This document shows positions 56,417 to 64,000 of a DNA stretch of 64,000 bases, in pieces. A program made the translations under genes and the position numbers. The stretch is taken from NCBI RefSeq assembly GCF_001641285.1, contig NZ_CP014841.1:558001-622000 (forward strand), written 5' to 3'. Each line of letters begins with the position of its first letter. Positions within the stretch are counted from its first letter, which is position 1. Origin of the DNA: Dyella thiooxydans (GTDB lineage Bacteria; Pseudomonadota; Gammaproteobacteria; Xanthomonadales; Rhodanobacteraceae). A model generated the notes under the pieces. That model saw only the letters and a program-made list of their open reading frames with translations. It searched no databases and was not told the origin of the DNA.

Positions 56417-57871
56417 ATGCCCTCAATGAATGACATCCTGATCCTTGCGCCGGAGTTCTACCTGGTCGCCGCCGCGTGCTTGCTGTTGCTGCTCGACGCG
56501 TTCATGAAGCCCGAGCAGCGGCACTGGCTGCACTGGCTTTCGATCGCCGTGCTGGCGGTGGCGATCTACATGGTGGTCGGTGCTGCGCCGCCGGTTGCGG
56601 TGAGCGCGTTCCACGGCATGTTTGTGCGCGACGGCGTGGCGACCATCCTCAAGGTGTTCGCGCTGCTGACCACGATCCTCGTGTTCGTGTATTCCCGTCC
56701 CTACCTGCGCGACCGCAAGCTGTTCATCGGCGAGTTCTACACGCTGATGATCTTCGCTGTGATCGGCGTGATGCTGCTGGTTTCGGCCGGCAGCCTGGTC
56801 ACCGTCTACCTCGGCCTGGAGCTGCTGTCGCTGTCGTCCTATGCGCTGGTGGCGTTGAACCGCGACGCGCCGCTGCCTTCCGAGGCCGCGATGAAGTACT
56901 TCGTGCTGGGTGCACTGGCCTCGGGCATGCTGCTGTATGGCATGTCGATGGTCTACGGCGCCTCCGGCATGGGCGGGCAGGCCACGCTGGACCTGGCACA
57001 GCTGAAGTCCGTGATGGGTTACACCCAGGCGCCGACCCTGCTGCTGTTCGGCCTGGTGTTCATGGTCGTGGGCATCAGCTTCAAGCTCGGTGTCGCGCCG
57101 TTCCATATGTGGATCCCGGACGTCTATCAGGGCGCGCCGACGCCGATCACCACCTTCATCGCCTCGGCTTCCAAGCTGGCGGCGTTCGGCATGGCCTATC
57201 GCCTGCTGGCCGGTGGCATGGCCGAGGTCGCGCACCAGTGGCAGCTGATGCTGGCGGTGCTGGCGGTGCTCTCGCTGGCGATCGGCAACCTCGTCGCCAT
57301 CGTGCAGACCAACCTCAAGCGCATGCTGGCGTACTCGACCATCTCGCACATGGGTTACCTGCTGCTGGGCCTTTCGGCGGCCAACCCCGAGGGCTATTCG
57401 GCGGCGATGTTCTATGCGATCAGCTATGCACTGATGAGCACGGCGTCGTTCGGCGTGATCCTGGCGCTGAGCCGGGCGGGCTTCGAGTGCGAGGAGATCG
57501 ACGACCTGCGCGGTCTCAACCAGCGCTCGCCCTGGCTGGCCTTCCTGATGATGCTGGTGATGGTCTCGCTGGCCGGCGTGCCGCCGATGTTCGGCTTCTT
57601 CGCCAAGCTGCTGGTGCTGCAGGCGGCCGTGCACGCGAACATGTTGTGGCTGGCCATCGTCGGCGCGGTGTTCGCCATCATCGGCCTGTACTACTACCTG
57701 CGCGTGGTCAAGGTGATGTACTTCGACAAGGCAGTCGAGGGCTCGGAACTGCGCATGCAGCCCGACGGTTCGCTGCGCGTGGTGCTGTCGCTCAACGCAC
57801 TGGGCCTGCTGGTGATCGGCCTGTACTGGGGGCCGCTGATCGCGTGGTGCCGCGACGCGCTGGCCGGCTGA
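56417..57871 (+). CDS. nuoN: NADH-quinone oxidoreductase subunit N
   Basis: This 484-residue antiporter-like subunit is the proximal proton pump. Signatures include SLVTVYLGLELLSLSSYALVALNRD, KLGVAPFHMWIPDVYQGAPTPITTFIASASK (quoted in part), QTNLKRMLAYSTISHMGYLLLG and a C-terminal GVPPMFGFFAKLLVL. The start is ATG 56417 or ATG 56426. It is the last gene of the operon; no clear terminator directly follows before the tRNA promoter. Confidence 0.97.
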   Translation: MPSMNDILILAPEFYLVAAACLLLLLDAFMKPEQRHWLHWLSIAVLAVAIYMVVGAAPPVAVSAFHGMFVRDGVATILKVFALLTTILVFVYSRPYLRDRKLFIGEFYTLMIFAVIGVMLLVSAGSLVTVYLGLELLSLSSYALVALNRDAPLPSEAAMKYFVLGALASGMLLYGMSMVYGASGMGGQATLDLAQLKSVMGYTQAPTLLLFGLVFMVVGISFKLGVAPFHMWIPDVYQGAPTPITTFIASASKLAAFGMAYRLLAGGMAEVAHQWQLMLAVLAVLSLAIGNLVAIVQTNLKRMLAYSTISHMGYLLLGLSAANPEGYSAAMFYAISYALMSTASFGVILALSRAGFECEEIDDLRGLNQRSPWLAFLMMLVMVSLAGVPPMFGFFAKLLVLQAAVHANMLWLAIVGAVFAIIGLYYYLRVVKVMYFDKAVEGSELRMQPDGSLRVVLSLNALGLLVIGLYWGPLIAWCRDALAG

Positions 57872-57904
57872 GTCCCTTTCCCGGGGAAATATTTCCGGAA
57901 AGAC

Positions 57905-57933
57905 TTGCAAGAAACCGGCCATGTCGCTATAGT
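57905..57933 (+). promoter_or_regulatory. Sigma-70 promoter of tRNA-fMet/rimP operon
   Basis: TTGCAA (57905-57910) and TATAGT (57928-57933) are 17 bp apart, with initiation near 57940, 7 nt before the mature tRNA. A 12-bp palindrome GGAAATATTTCC lies just upstream at 57885-57896 and could be an upstream activating or regulatory element. Confidence 0.85.
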
Positions 57934-57946
57934 CTTCGGACTCTGA

Positions 57947-58023
57947 TGCGGGGTGGAGCAGTCTGGCAGCTCGTCGGGCTCATAACCCGAAGGTCGCAGG
58001 TTCGAATCCTGCCCCCGCTACCA
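57947..58023 (+). tRNA. Initiator tRNA-fMet (anticodon CAT)
   Basis: This 77-nt tRNA includes an encoded CCA. Anticodon CAT is at 57981-57983. Initiator hallmarks are present: three consecutive G-C pairs in the anticodon stem (TCGGG/CCCGA), A11-U24 in the D-stem, and no Watson-Crick pair at 1-72. The unpaired ends are U1 and U72 rather than the C1-A72 of E. coli. Located upstream of rimP-nusA-infB as in metY of E. coli. Confidence 0.95.
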
Positions 58024-58041
58024 GATCTTTCTTAGAACAAG

Positions 58042-58066
58042 AAAGCCTCCTCGTGAGGCTTTTTTG
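58042..58066 (+). terminator. Intrinsic terminator after tRNA-fMet
   Basis: AAAGCCTC (58042-58049) pairs with GAGGCTTT (58055-58062) around a 5-nt loop, followed by a T-run and G. It ends the tRNA transcript, with readthrough needed to express rimP-nusA-infB. Confidence 0.9.
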
Positions 58067-58165
58067 TTGGGCGCAAGGAAGCGTCGCCAGTCGGCCGAGG
58101 GCAGCGCCCCATGGGCGCCGTGGCTCGGGAAGGCTGGATGAGCCGGTACATCGGCGAGTTTAGGG

Positions 58166-58191
58166 AATGGGCCACTTGAGCCCATTTTTTG
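58166..58191 (+). terminator. Second intrinsic terminator/attenuator before rimP
   Basis: AATGGGC (58166-58172) pairs with GCCCATT (58180-58186) around a 7-nt loop and is followed by TTTTG. It ends 24 bp before the rimP ATG. No clear promoter lies between it and the previous terminator, so it probably acts on transcripts coming from the tRNA promoter, as an attenuation site. Confidence 0.8.
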
Positions 58192-58214
58192 TTTCTGGCA
58201 CCGGAAAACCGACC

Positions 58215-58742
58215 ATGGATACCCTGGCACTGGCAAATCGGTTCAGCGAAGTTCTGGCGGATCTCCAGCTGGAATGCCTCGGCGTGGAGTTCACCCCGTC
58301 GCAGGGGCAGAGTACGCTTCGGGTTTACCTGGACGTCCTGGACCACTCGGGTGGACGCGAGGTCGGCATCGACGACTGCGAAGCGGCCAGCCGCGAACTG
58401 TCGGCCCTGCTGGACGTCGAGGACCCCGTGCCGGGCCATTACGTGCTGGAGGTGTCCTCGCCGGGCATCGATCGTCCGCTCTTCACGGCCGAGCAGTTCG
58501 GGCGTGTGCTCGGGCAGGAAGTGAAGGTGTTGCTGAAGGCGCCGATCGAAGGTCGCCGCCGCCTGCGCGGCAAGCTGGTGCAGGTGGACGGCGAGCGGAT
58601 CGTGCTGGAGGCGGAAGGCAAGTCGTTCGAATTCGACCAGGCGGATATGGAAAGCGCCCGCGTGGTACCGGACTGGGTGGCGCTCGGTTACGTGCCGCAG
58701 CCCAAGCCGGGTGGCAAGAAGCCGGCCAAGAAGGCCAAGTAA
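58215..58742 (+). CDS. rimP: Ribosome maturation factor RimP
   Basis: This 175-residue protein assists 30S maturation. The N-terminal domain has [22 protein letters not shown] and [17 protein letters not shown], the central [15 protein letters not shown] is the family signature, and the Sm-like C-terminal domain follows ([20 protein letters not shown]). A Lys/Pro-rich tail ([12 protein letters not shown]) is typical of this group. I chose ATG 58215; the frame extends upstream through the attenuator without homology. nusA begins 54 bp after the stop. Confidence 0.95.
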   Translation: MDTLALANRFSEVLADLQLECLGVEFTPSQGQSTLRVYLDVLDHSGGREVGIDDCEAASRELSALLDVEDPVPGHYVLEVSSPGIDRPLFTAEQFGRVLGQEVKVLLKAPIEGRRRLRGKLVQVDGERIVLEAEGKSFEFDQADMESARVVPDWVALGYVPQPKPGGKKPAKKAK

Positions 58743-58796
58743 GACCTATCCCTAGCGAGCGGGCGCCGGAGAGCGGCGACCCACGGAGTAGCTGCA

Positions 58797-60302
58797 ATGA
58801 GCAAAGAACTGTTGCTGGTCGTCGACGCAGTCGCCAACGAGAAGGGCGTGCCGCGCGAGGTCATCTTCGAGGCGATGGAAGCCGCGCTGGCGTCTGCGGC
58901 GAAGAAGCGCTACCCCGATGAGGATCCCGACATCCGCGTGGAGATCGACCGCCACTCCGGTGAATACGAGACCTTCCGTCGCTGGGAAGTCATCGCCGAC
59001 GACGGCGAGATGGAGTCGCCGTTCTACCAGGTGCGCCTGATGGACGCCGTGGACGAGCGCGAGGACGCCCAGGTCGGCGAGTTCGTCGAGCAGCAGATCG
59101 AGAACGCCGAGTTCGGCCGCATCGCGGCTCAGGCCGCCAAGCAGGTGATCGTGCAGCGAGTGCGCGAGGCCGAGCGCCAGCAGGTGGTCGATGCCTTCCG
59201 CGATCGCGTCGGCGAGCTGGTGGTGGGTATCGTCAAGCGCGTCGAGCGCGGCAACGTCTATCTCGACCTCGGCAGCAACGCCGAGGCGTTCATTCCCCGC
59301 GACAAGACCATCCCGCGCGAGTCGCACCGCGTCGGCGACCGCGTGCGCGGCTACCTCTACGAAGTGAAGTCCGAAGTGCGCGGACCGCAGCTGTTCGTGT
59401 CGCGCGCCGCACCGGAATTCATGATCGAGCTGTTCAAGCTCGAGGTGCCGGAAGTCGGCCAGGGCCTGGTCGAGATCAAGGGCTGTGCCCGCGATCCGGG
59501 CGACCGCGCCAAGATCGCCGTGCTGGCCCACGACAGCCGTACCGATCCCATCGGCGCGTGCATCGGCATGCGCGGCTCCCGCGTGCAGGCGGTGTCCAAC
59601 GAGCTCAACGGCGAGCGCGTGGACATCATCCTGTGGCACGAGAACCAGGCCCAGTTCGTGATCAACGCGATGGCGCCGGCCGAGGTGCAGTCCATCATCA
59701 TGGACGAGGAAAAGCATTCGATGGACATCGCGGTGGCCGAGGACAAGCTGTCCCAGGCGATCGGCCGCGGTGGTCAGAACGTGCGCCTGGCCAGCAAGCT
59801 CACCGGCTGGCAGCTCAACGTGATGACGCAGGACCAGGTCACCGCCAAGAGCGAGGCCGAGCAGCAGGCTGCGCTTGCGCTGTTCATGGAGAAGCTCGAG
59901 GTCGACGAGGAGATCGCCAACATCCTGGTGCAGGAAGGCTTCTCCAGCGTCGAGGAAATCGCCTACGTGCCCAGCGCCGAGCTGCTGGCGGTCGAGGGCT
60001 TCGACGAGGACATCGTCGAGGAGCTGCGGGCCCGCGCCCGCGACGCGCTGCTGACCGAGGCGCTGGCGGTCGAGGAGGGGCTGGAGGAGCACCAGCCGTC
60101 CGAGGACCTGCTTGCGCTCGAGGGCATGGACGAGGCCACGGCCTACGCCCTCGCGGCGCGCGAAGTGAGTACGGTGGACGATCTGGCCGACCTCGCGGTC
60201 GACGACCTGATCGATATCGAGGGCATGGACGAGGAACGTGCTGCGGCGCTGATCATGGCTGCACGCCAGCCGATGATCGAGCGCCTGGAGAAGGGCGGCT
60301 AA
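58797..60302 (+). CDS. nusA: Transcription termination/antitermination factor NusA
   Basis: This 501-residue RNA polymerase-binding factor controls pausing, termination and antitermination. The N-terminal RNAP-binding domain spans 1-130, an S1 domain follows ([21 protein letters not shown], about 135-200), then two KH domains ([21 protein letters not shown] and [20 protein letters not shown]). Two C-terminal acidic helix-hairpin-helix repeats (AR1/AR2, about 365-500) close the protein, the form found in E. coli that interacts with the alpha subunit. Autoregulation through the upstream attenuators is likely but inferred. Confidence 0.97.
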   Translation: MSKELLLVVDAVANEKGVPREVIFEAMEAALASAAKKRYPDEDPDIRVEIDRHSGEYETFRRWEVIADDGEMESPFYQVRLMDAVDEREDAQVGEFVEQQIENAEFGRIAAQAAKQVIVQRVREAERQQVVDAFRDRVGELVVGIVKRVERGNVYLDLGSNAEAFIPRDKTIPRESHRVGDRVRGYLYEVKSEVRGPQLFVSRAAPEFMIELFKLEVPEVGQGLVEIKGCARDPGDRAKIAVLAHDSRTDPIGACIGMRGSRVQAVSNELNGERVDIILWHENQAQFVINAMAPAEVQSIIMDEEKHSMDIAVAEDKLSQAIGRGGQNVRLASKLTGWQLNVMTQDQVTAKSEAEQQAALALFMEKLEVDEEIANILVQEGFSSVEEIAYVPSAELLAVEGFDEDIVEELRARARDALLTEALAVEEGLEEHQPSEDLLALEGMDEATAYALAAREVSTVDDLADLAVDDLIDIEGMDEERAAALIMAARQPMIERLEKGG

Positions 60303-60313
60303 CCGCGAGCGGC

Positions 60314-60359
60314 CGCGCCCTGGGACGGGCGCGCCGGGGAGAGTCCATGCGGACTCTCC
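60314..60359 (+). other. Two adjacent GC-rich hairpins between nusA and infB
   Basis: CGCGCCC (from 60314) can pair with GGGCGCG (about 60327-60333) around TGGGAC, and GGAGAGTCC (60338-60346) pairs perfectly with GGACTCTCC (60351-60359) around ATGC. Neither has a T-run. They may be processing sites or RNA stabilisers between nusA and infB rather than terminators. Confidence 0.6.
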
Positions 60360-60432
60360 ACCAGGGACGGTGGTGGACGTGCAGGCATGGCCGCACGGAC
60401 GTGAAGCGCGGGAACGGCGGAGAAAGAACACG

Positions 60433-63219
60433 ATGTCGGATGTCACGATCAAACAACTCGCCAAGGTACTTGGCATGCCGGTGGACAAGCTGCTCGGACA
60501 GCTTGGCGAGGCAGGCATGAAATTCTCCGATCCGGAGCAGGTCATCAGCAGCACCGAGAAGGTGAAGCTGCTCGGCTTCCTGCGCCGTACCCACGGCAAG
60601 AACGAGGCGGCACCGGAGGTCGACGATGCGGCGCCCCGGCAGATCACCCTCAAGCGCCGCAAGGTCAGCGAGCTGAAGGTCGCGACCCCGGGCGGGCGTG
60701 GCGCGGCCAGCAGTGCCAAGACGGTCAACGTCGAGGTGCGCGCCAAGCGCACCTACGTCAAGCGCAGCGTGATCGCCGAGGAGACCGCGGTCGACAGCGA
60801 GCGCGAGGATGCCGCACGCAAGCTGGCCGAATCGCAGCGCCAGCGCGAGCAGGAAGAGCAGGACCGTATCGAGGCAGAGCGCCGCCGCGAGGAAGAGGCG
60901 CGCCAGCGCGCCGCCGAGGAAGAGGCCCGCTCCGCCGAGGAGGCGCGCCGGCAGGCCGAGGCCGAGCATGCACGCCAGGCCGCGGAAGCCCAGGCGACGA
61001 GCGAACCCGAGGCGGCATCCGAGGCGCCCGCTGCTGCACCGGTCCAGGACAAGCCTGCCGAGGCCGCGGAAGCGTCCGCCCAGACCACGTCCGGTGGCAG
61101 CACCGACCACAGCGCCTTTGGCCTGATCGTCCCCCGCATCCACGAGCCGCGTCGCCGTGAAAAGAAGGTCGTGGCTGCGCCGGCACCTGCACCGGCACCC
61201 GCGCCTGCCCCCGCGCCGGCGGCAGCACCGGGTTCGGATGCCGCGCGCGGTGCGAAGGCGCGGCATGGTCGCGATCGTGACGACGTCGCCGGTGGCAAGC
61301 GTTTCGCCTCGGGCGAGCTGCATCTGTCCGATGCCGACCGCGCCCGGCGTTCCAGCAAACGTGGCAAGCCGGGCCGCTCCGGTCGCGATTCCGGTCGCAG
61401 TGCGTCGGCGTCCACCAGTGGCGGACCGCATGGCTTCACCCGTCCGACTGCCGCGGTCGTGCGCGAAGTGGTGGTCGGCGACGCCAACCTGGTCGCCGAC
61501 CTCGCCCAGAAGATGGCGGTCAAGGGCTCGGAAGTGGTCAAGGCGCTCTTCAAGATGGGCGTGATGGCCACCATCAACCAGACCATCGATCACGACACCG
61601 CGGTGCTGGTGGTCGAGGAACTCGGTCACAAGGCCGTGGCCGCGAGCGAGGACAACGCCGAGGCGGCACTGGCCGCGCACACCCAGAACGCCGAACTGGA
61701 AGGCGAGAAGGTGTCGCGCCCGCCGGTCGTCACCATCATGGGCCACGTCGACCACGGCAAGACCTCGCTGCTGGACTACATCCGCCGCGCCAAGGTGGCG
61801 GCGGGCGAGGCCGGCGGCATCACCCAGCACATCGGTGCATACCACGTGGATACGCCCAAGGGCGTGATCACCTTCCTGGATACCCCGGGCCACGCGGCGT
61901 TCACCTCGATGCGCGCCCGCGGCGCCCAGTCCACCGACATCGTGGTGCTGGTGGTCGCGGCCGACGACGGTGTCATGCCGCAGACCAAGGAGGCCGTGCA
62001 GCACGCGCGCGCCGCCAAGGTGCCGCTGATCGTCGCGCTGAACAAGATGGACAAGTCCGACGCCAACCCGGACAACGTCAAGCAGGGTCTGGCGAACCTG
62101 GAAGTGGTTCCGGAAGACTGGGGCGGCGACACCATGTTCGTGCCGGTGTCGGCCAAGACCGGCATGGGCGTGGACGAGCTGCTCGACGCGATCTCGGTGC
62201 AGGCCGAGGTGATGGAGCTGAAGGCGGTCGAGGACGGCCCGGCGTCCGGCGTGGTGATCGAGTCCAGCCTGGACAAGGGCCGCGGCCCGGTCGCAACTGT
62301 GCTGGTGCAGCAGGGCACGCTCAAGCGCGGCGACTTCGTCGTTTGCGGTATCGAGTATGGCCGCATGCGTGCGCTGGTGGACGAGCGCGGCAAGACCGTG
62401 CAGGAAGCCGGTCCTTCGATCCCGGTGCAGGTGCTCGGTCTCTCCGGCGTGCCGGAAGCGGGCGACGACTTCGTGGTCGTGGCCGATGAGCGCCTGGCCC
62501 GCGAAGTGGCCGCCGAGCGTCAGCAGAAGCGCCGCGAGACGCGGCTGGTCAGCAAGGCCAACCGCCTCGAGGACATCATCGCCCAGATGGGCCAGGGCGC
62601 CGAGCAGCAGACGCTCAACATCCTGGTCAAGGCCGACGTGCAGGGCTCGGTCGAGGCGCTGCGTGAGTCGCTGAGCGCGATCGGCAACGAGAACGTGAAG
62701 GTCAACGTGATCGCGGCGGGCGTCGGTGGCATCACCGAGTCGGATGCCACGCTGGCCGCCGCCTCGAAGGCGCTGGTGATCGGCTTCAACGTGCGTGCCG
62801 ACGCCTCGGCGCGCAAGGTGATCGATACCGCCGGCCTGGACGTGCGCTACTTCTCGATCATCTACGACGTGATCGACCAGGTGAAGCAGGCCGCGTCCGG
62901 TCTGCTGGGCGTGGAGATCCGCGAGGAGATCATCGGCATCGCCCAGGTGCGCGAGGTGTTCCGCAGCTCCAAGTTCGGCGCGGTGGCCGGTTGCATGGTC
63001 ACCGAGGGTTCGGTCAAGCGCTCCAAGCCGATCCGCGTGCTGCGCGACAACACCGTGGTCTTCGAAGGCGAGCTGGAGTCGCTGCGTCGCTTCAAGGACC
63101 TGGTCGACGAGGTGCGCAACGGCATGGAGTGCGGTATCGCCGTGAAGCAGTACAACGACGTCAAGGTCGGCGACCAGATCGAGTGCTTCGAGCGCATCGA
63201 GGTGGCTCGCACGCTGTAA
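60433..63219 (+). CDS. infB: Translation initiation factor IF-2
   Basis: This 928-residue GTPase places initiator tRNA on the ribosome. The N-terminal IF2N-like helical domain ([20 protein letters not shown]) is followed by a long Glu/Arg/Ala-rich, coiled-coil-prone region (about 125-205) and an Ala/Pro linker near 255-265. A second IF2N-like segment ([23 protein letters not shown]) precedes the G domain: GHVDHGKT at 437-444, DTPGHAAF and NKMDK. Domains II-IV with the fMet-tRNA-binding C2 module end the protein. I chose ATG 60433 (MSDVTIKQL); the upstream frame crosses the hairpins. Confidence 0.97.
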   Translation: MSDVTIKQLAKVLGMPVDKLLGQLGEAGMKFSDPEQVISSTEKVKLLGFLRRTHGKNEAAPEVDDAAPRQITLKRRKVSELKVATPGGRGAASSAKTVNVEVRAKRTYVKRSVIAEETAVDSEREDAARKLAESQRQREQEEQDRIEAERRREEEARQRAAEEEARSAEEARRQAEAEHARQAAEAQATSEPEAASEAPAAAPVQDKPAEAAEASAQTTSGGSTDHSAFGLIVPRIHEPRRREKKVVAAPAPAPAPAPAPAPAAAPGSDAARGAKARHGRDRDDVAGGKRFASGELHLSDADRARRSSKRGKPGRSGRDSGRSASASTSGGPHGFTRPTAAVVREVVVGDANLVADLAQKMAVKGSEVVKALFKMGVMATINQTIDHDTAVLVVEELGHKAVAASEDNAEAALAAHTQNAELEGEKVSRPPVVTIMGHVDHGKTSLLDYIRRAKVAAGEAGGITQHIGAYHVDTPKGVITFLDTPGHAAFTSMRARGAQSTDIVVLVVAADDGVMPQTKEAVQHARAAKVPLIVALNKMDKSDANPDNVKQGLANLEVVPEDWGGDTMFVPVSAKTGMGVDELLDAISVQAEVMELKAVEDGPASGVVIESSLDKGRGPVATVLVQQGTLKRGDFVVCGIEYGRMRALVDERGKTVQEAGPSIPVQVLGLSGVPEAGDDFVVVADERLAREVAAERQQKRRETRLVSKANRLEDIIAQMGQGAEQQTLNILVKADVQGSVEALRESLSAIGNENVKVNVIAAGVGGITESDATLAAASKALVIGFNVRADASARKVIDTAGLDVRYFSIIYDVIDQVKQAASGLLGVEIREEIIGIAQVREVFRSSKFGAVAGCMVTEGSVKRSKPIRVLRDNTVVFEGELESLRRFKDLVDEVRNGMECGIAVKQYNDVKVGDQIECFERIEVARTL

Positions 63220-63270
63220 CGGACCGTCCGGGCCGGCGTTTCCCGCCGGACCCGCGGCCCGAGATACGGA

Positions 63271-63305
63271 GCCCGGGCAGGCCTGCCCGGGCTTCCTGCT
63301 TTTTG
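63271..63305 (+). terminator. Palindrome/terminator between infB and rbfA
   Basis: The 22-bp perfect palindrome at 63271-63292 (GCCCGGGCAGG and its complement) is followed by TTCCTGCTTTTTG, giving a strong GC stem with a downstream T-run. It may be a partial terminator or processing stem lowering rbfA-truB expression relative to infB. Confidence 0.75.
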
Positions 63306-63340
63306 TGAACATCCGGCGCGTTGCGCCCGAAGGAGGCCCC

Positions 63341-63715
63341 ATGCCCTCACGCGATTTCAAACGGACCGACCGGGTCGGCGCCGAACTGCGCCGCGAACTC
63401 GGCCTGCTGGTGCACGCCGCCGTGCGCGATCATGCGCTGCCGTCGGTGAGCGTGTCCGACGTGGAGGTGACCCGCGACATGGATTGGGCCACGGTGTGGA
63501 TCACCGCGCTGCAGGCCGAGCAGGCGCCGGTGGCGCTGAAGGCGCTGAAGGAGCTGGCCGGCGAGTTCCGCCGCTCGCTTGCCCGCGGCATGCGCCTGCG
63601 GCGGGTGCCGGAGTTGCGCTTCAAGTACGACGACTCGGTCGACAAGGGCGAGCGCATCGACCAACTGCTGCGCGCCGACGAGCCGACGGCGGCCGACGGA
63701 GCCGTCGAGGACTGA
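63341..63715 (+). CDS. rbfA: Ribosome-binding factor A
   Basis: This 124-residue KH-like 30S maturation factor starts with [25 protein letters not shown] and includes the DPRL-less variant core [25 protein letters not shown], with C-terminal [19 protein letters not shown] (the conserved DxSxxxGxxID). AAGGAGG lies 8 bp before ATG 63341, a perfect Shine-Dalgarno. It overlaps truB by 1 nt. Confidence 0.96.
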   Translation: MPSRDFKRTDRVGAELRRELGLLVHAAVRDHALPSVSVSDVEVTRDMDWATVWITALQAEQAPVALKALKELAGEFRRSLARGMRLRRVPELRFKYDDSVDKGERIDQLLRADEPTAADGAVED

Positions 63716-64000
63716 TGGGTCGGATCGCTTTCCGCGAGCTGCACGGCCTTGTGCTGCTCGACAAGCCGCTGGGACTGAGTTCCAACCAGGCGCTGCAGGA
63801 AGTGCGCCGGCTGTTCCGCGCCGCCAAAGGCGGTCACACCGGTGCGCTGGATCCGCTGGCTACCGGCCTGCTGCCGCTGTGCTTCGGCGAAGGCACCAAG
63901 CTGGCCGCACACCTGCTCGGGGCGCGCAAGGCGTATCGGGCCACCTGCCGGCTGGGCGTCACCACCACCACGGGCGACCTCGAGGGCGAGGTCGCGAGCC
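63715..64000 (+). CDS. truB: tRNA pseudouridine-55 synthase (partial, runs off the window)
   Basis: Only the first 95 codons are present. The N-terminus reads [22 protein letters not shown], followed by the catalytic motif [24 protein letters not shown] with the nucleophilic Asp, and [19 protein letters not shown]. TruB makes the universal pseudouridine 55 in the T-loop. ATG 63715 overlaps the rbfA stop (TGATG). The gene continues beyond base 64000. Confidence 0.95.
   Translation, partial: MGRIAFRELHGLVLLDKPLGLSSNQALQEVRRLFRAAKGGHTGALDPLATGLLPLCFGEGTKLAAHLLGARKAYRATCRLGVTTTTGDLEGEVAS

Noticed and set aside
57872..57946. Intrinsic terminator after nuoN
   Set aside because: The GGAAATATTTCC palindrome has too short a stem and no T-run; it is more likely a promoter-proximal element of the tRNA gene.

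Overview
The window is a GC-rich (clearly above 60% by eye), densely packed chromosomal segment from a gammaproteobacterium. It is most likely order Lysobacterales (Xanthomonadales), and I would guess Rhodanobacteraceae (Rhodanobacter, Dyella or Luteibacter relatives). The reasons are the sequence style of the proteins, the presence of KdkA (Kdo kinase), the GTAG-type REP elements, the linkage pilZ / nuoA-N / tRNA-fMet / rimP-nusA-infB-rbfA-truB, and the fab-pabB-pabC-mltG-tmk-holB cluster. Species cannot be fixed from sequence reading alone. No prophage, insertion sequence, CRISPR array or secondary-metabolite cluster is visible; this is mainly core genome with small accessory patches.

Layout. 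1-3703: a gene-free edge, then a copper/silver-type MerR regulator overlapping a P1B ATPase, and a small membrane protein. 3770-6961: NTF2-like protein, GNAT acetyltransferase, nitrilase-family hydrolase and FolC, tightly packed. 7051-10279: SPOR-domain protein, CvpA and PurF, the classical folC-dedD-cvpA-purF order. 10308-12533: accessory small proteins (VOC, DUF455 ferritin-like, SRPBCC, DUF4242) and tRNA-Pro. 12685-16631: HisS, an oversized histidine-ammonia-lyase-like enzyme and a DUF6165-like protein. 16654-17144: five tandem REP palindromes. 17151-19736: LPS inner-core genes (GT9 heptosyltransferase-like, KdkA) and a metallo-beta-lactamase-fold protein. 19877-22981: tRNA-Ser, SRP RNA, dnaX-ybaB-recR. 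22986-24401: GNAT, HIT protein and a Slp lipoprotein. 24446-28304 (minus): moxR-DUF58-tgpA. 28346-31052: GT39-type membrane glycosyltransferase, Maf nucleotide pyrophosphatase and a coiled-coil membrane protein.

31133-42943 is the yceD-rpmF-fabH-fabD-fabG-acpP-fabF-pabB-pabC-mltG-tmk-holB cluster followed by a PIG-L deacetylase and pilZ; plsX, usually between rpmF and fabH, is missing. 43199-57871 is a complete 14-gene complex I operon (nuoA-N). 57947-64000 is initiator tRNA, rimP, nusA, infB, rbfA and the start of truB, the standard transcription/translation operon, preceded by two intrinsic terminators that suggest attenuation.

The genes work mostly as housekeeping modules: fatty-acid synthesis with folate (PABA) synthesis and peptidoglycan release, respiratory NADH oxidation, DNA polymerase III clamp loading with RecR repair, and ribosome/translation factors. 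The points most worth a second look are the tandem REP array, the enlarged ammonia-lyase paired with a DUF6165-like gene, -10 elements placed 2-9 nt from the start codon (putative leaderless mRNAs), the U1-U72 initiator tRNA, the TrpE-like motif in PabB, and the inverted repeat before acpP. I found no clear new multi-gene system; the ammonia-lyase/DUF6165 pair is the best candidate for undescribed biology.
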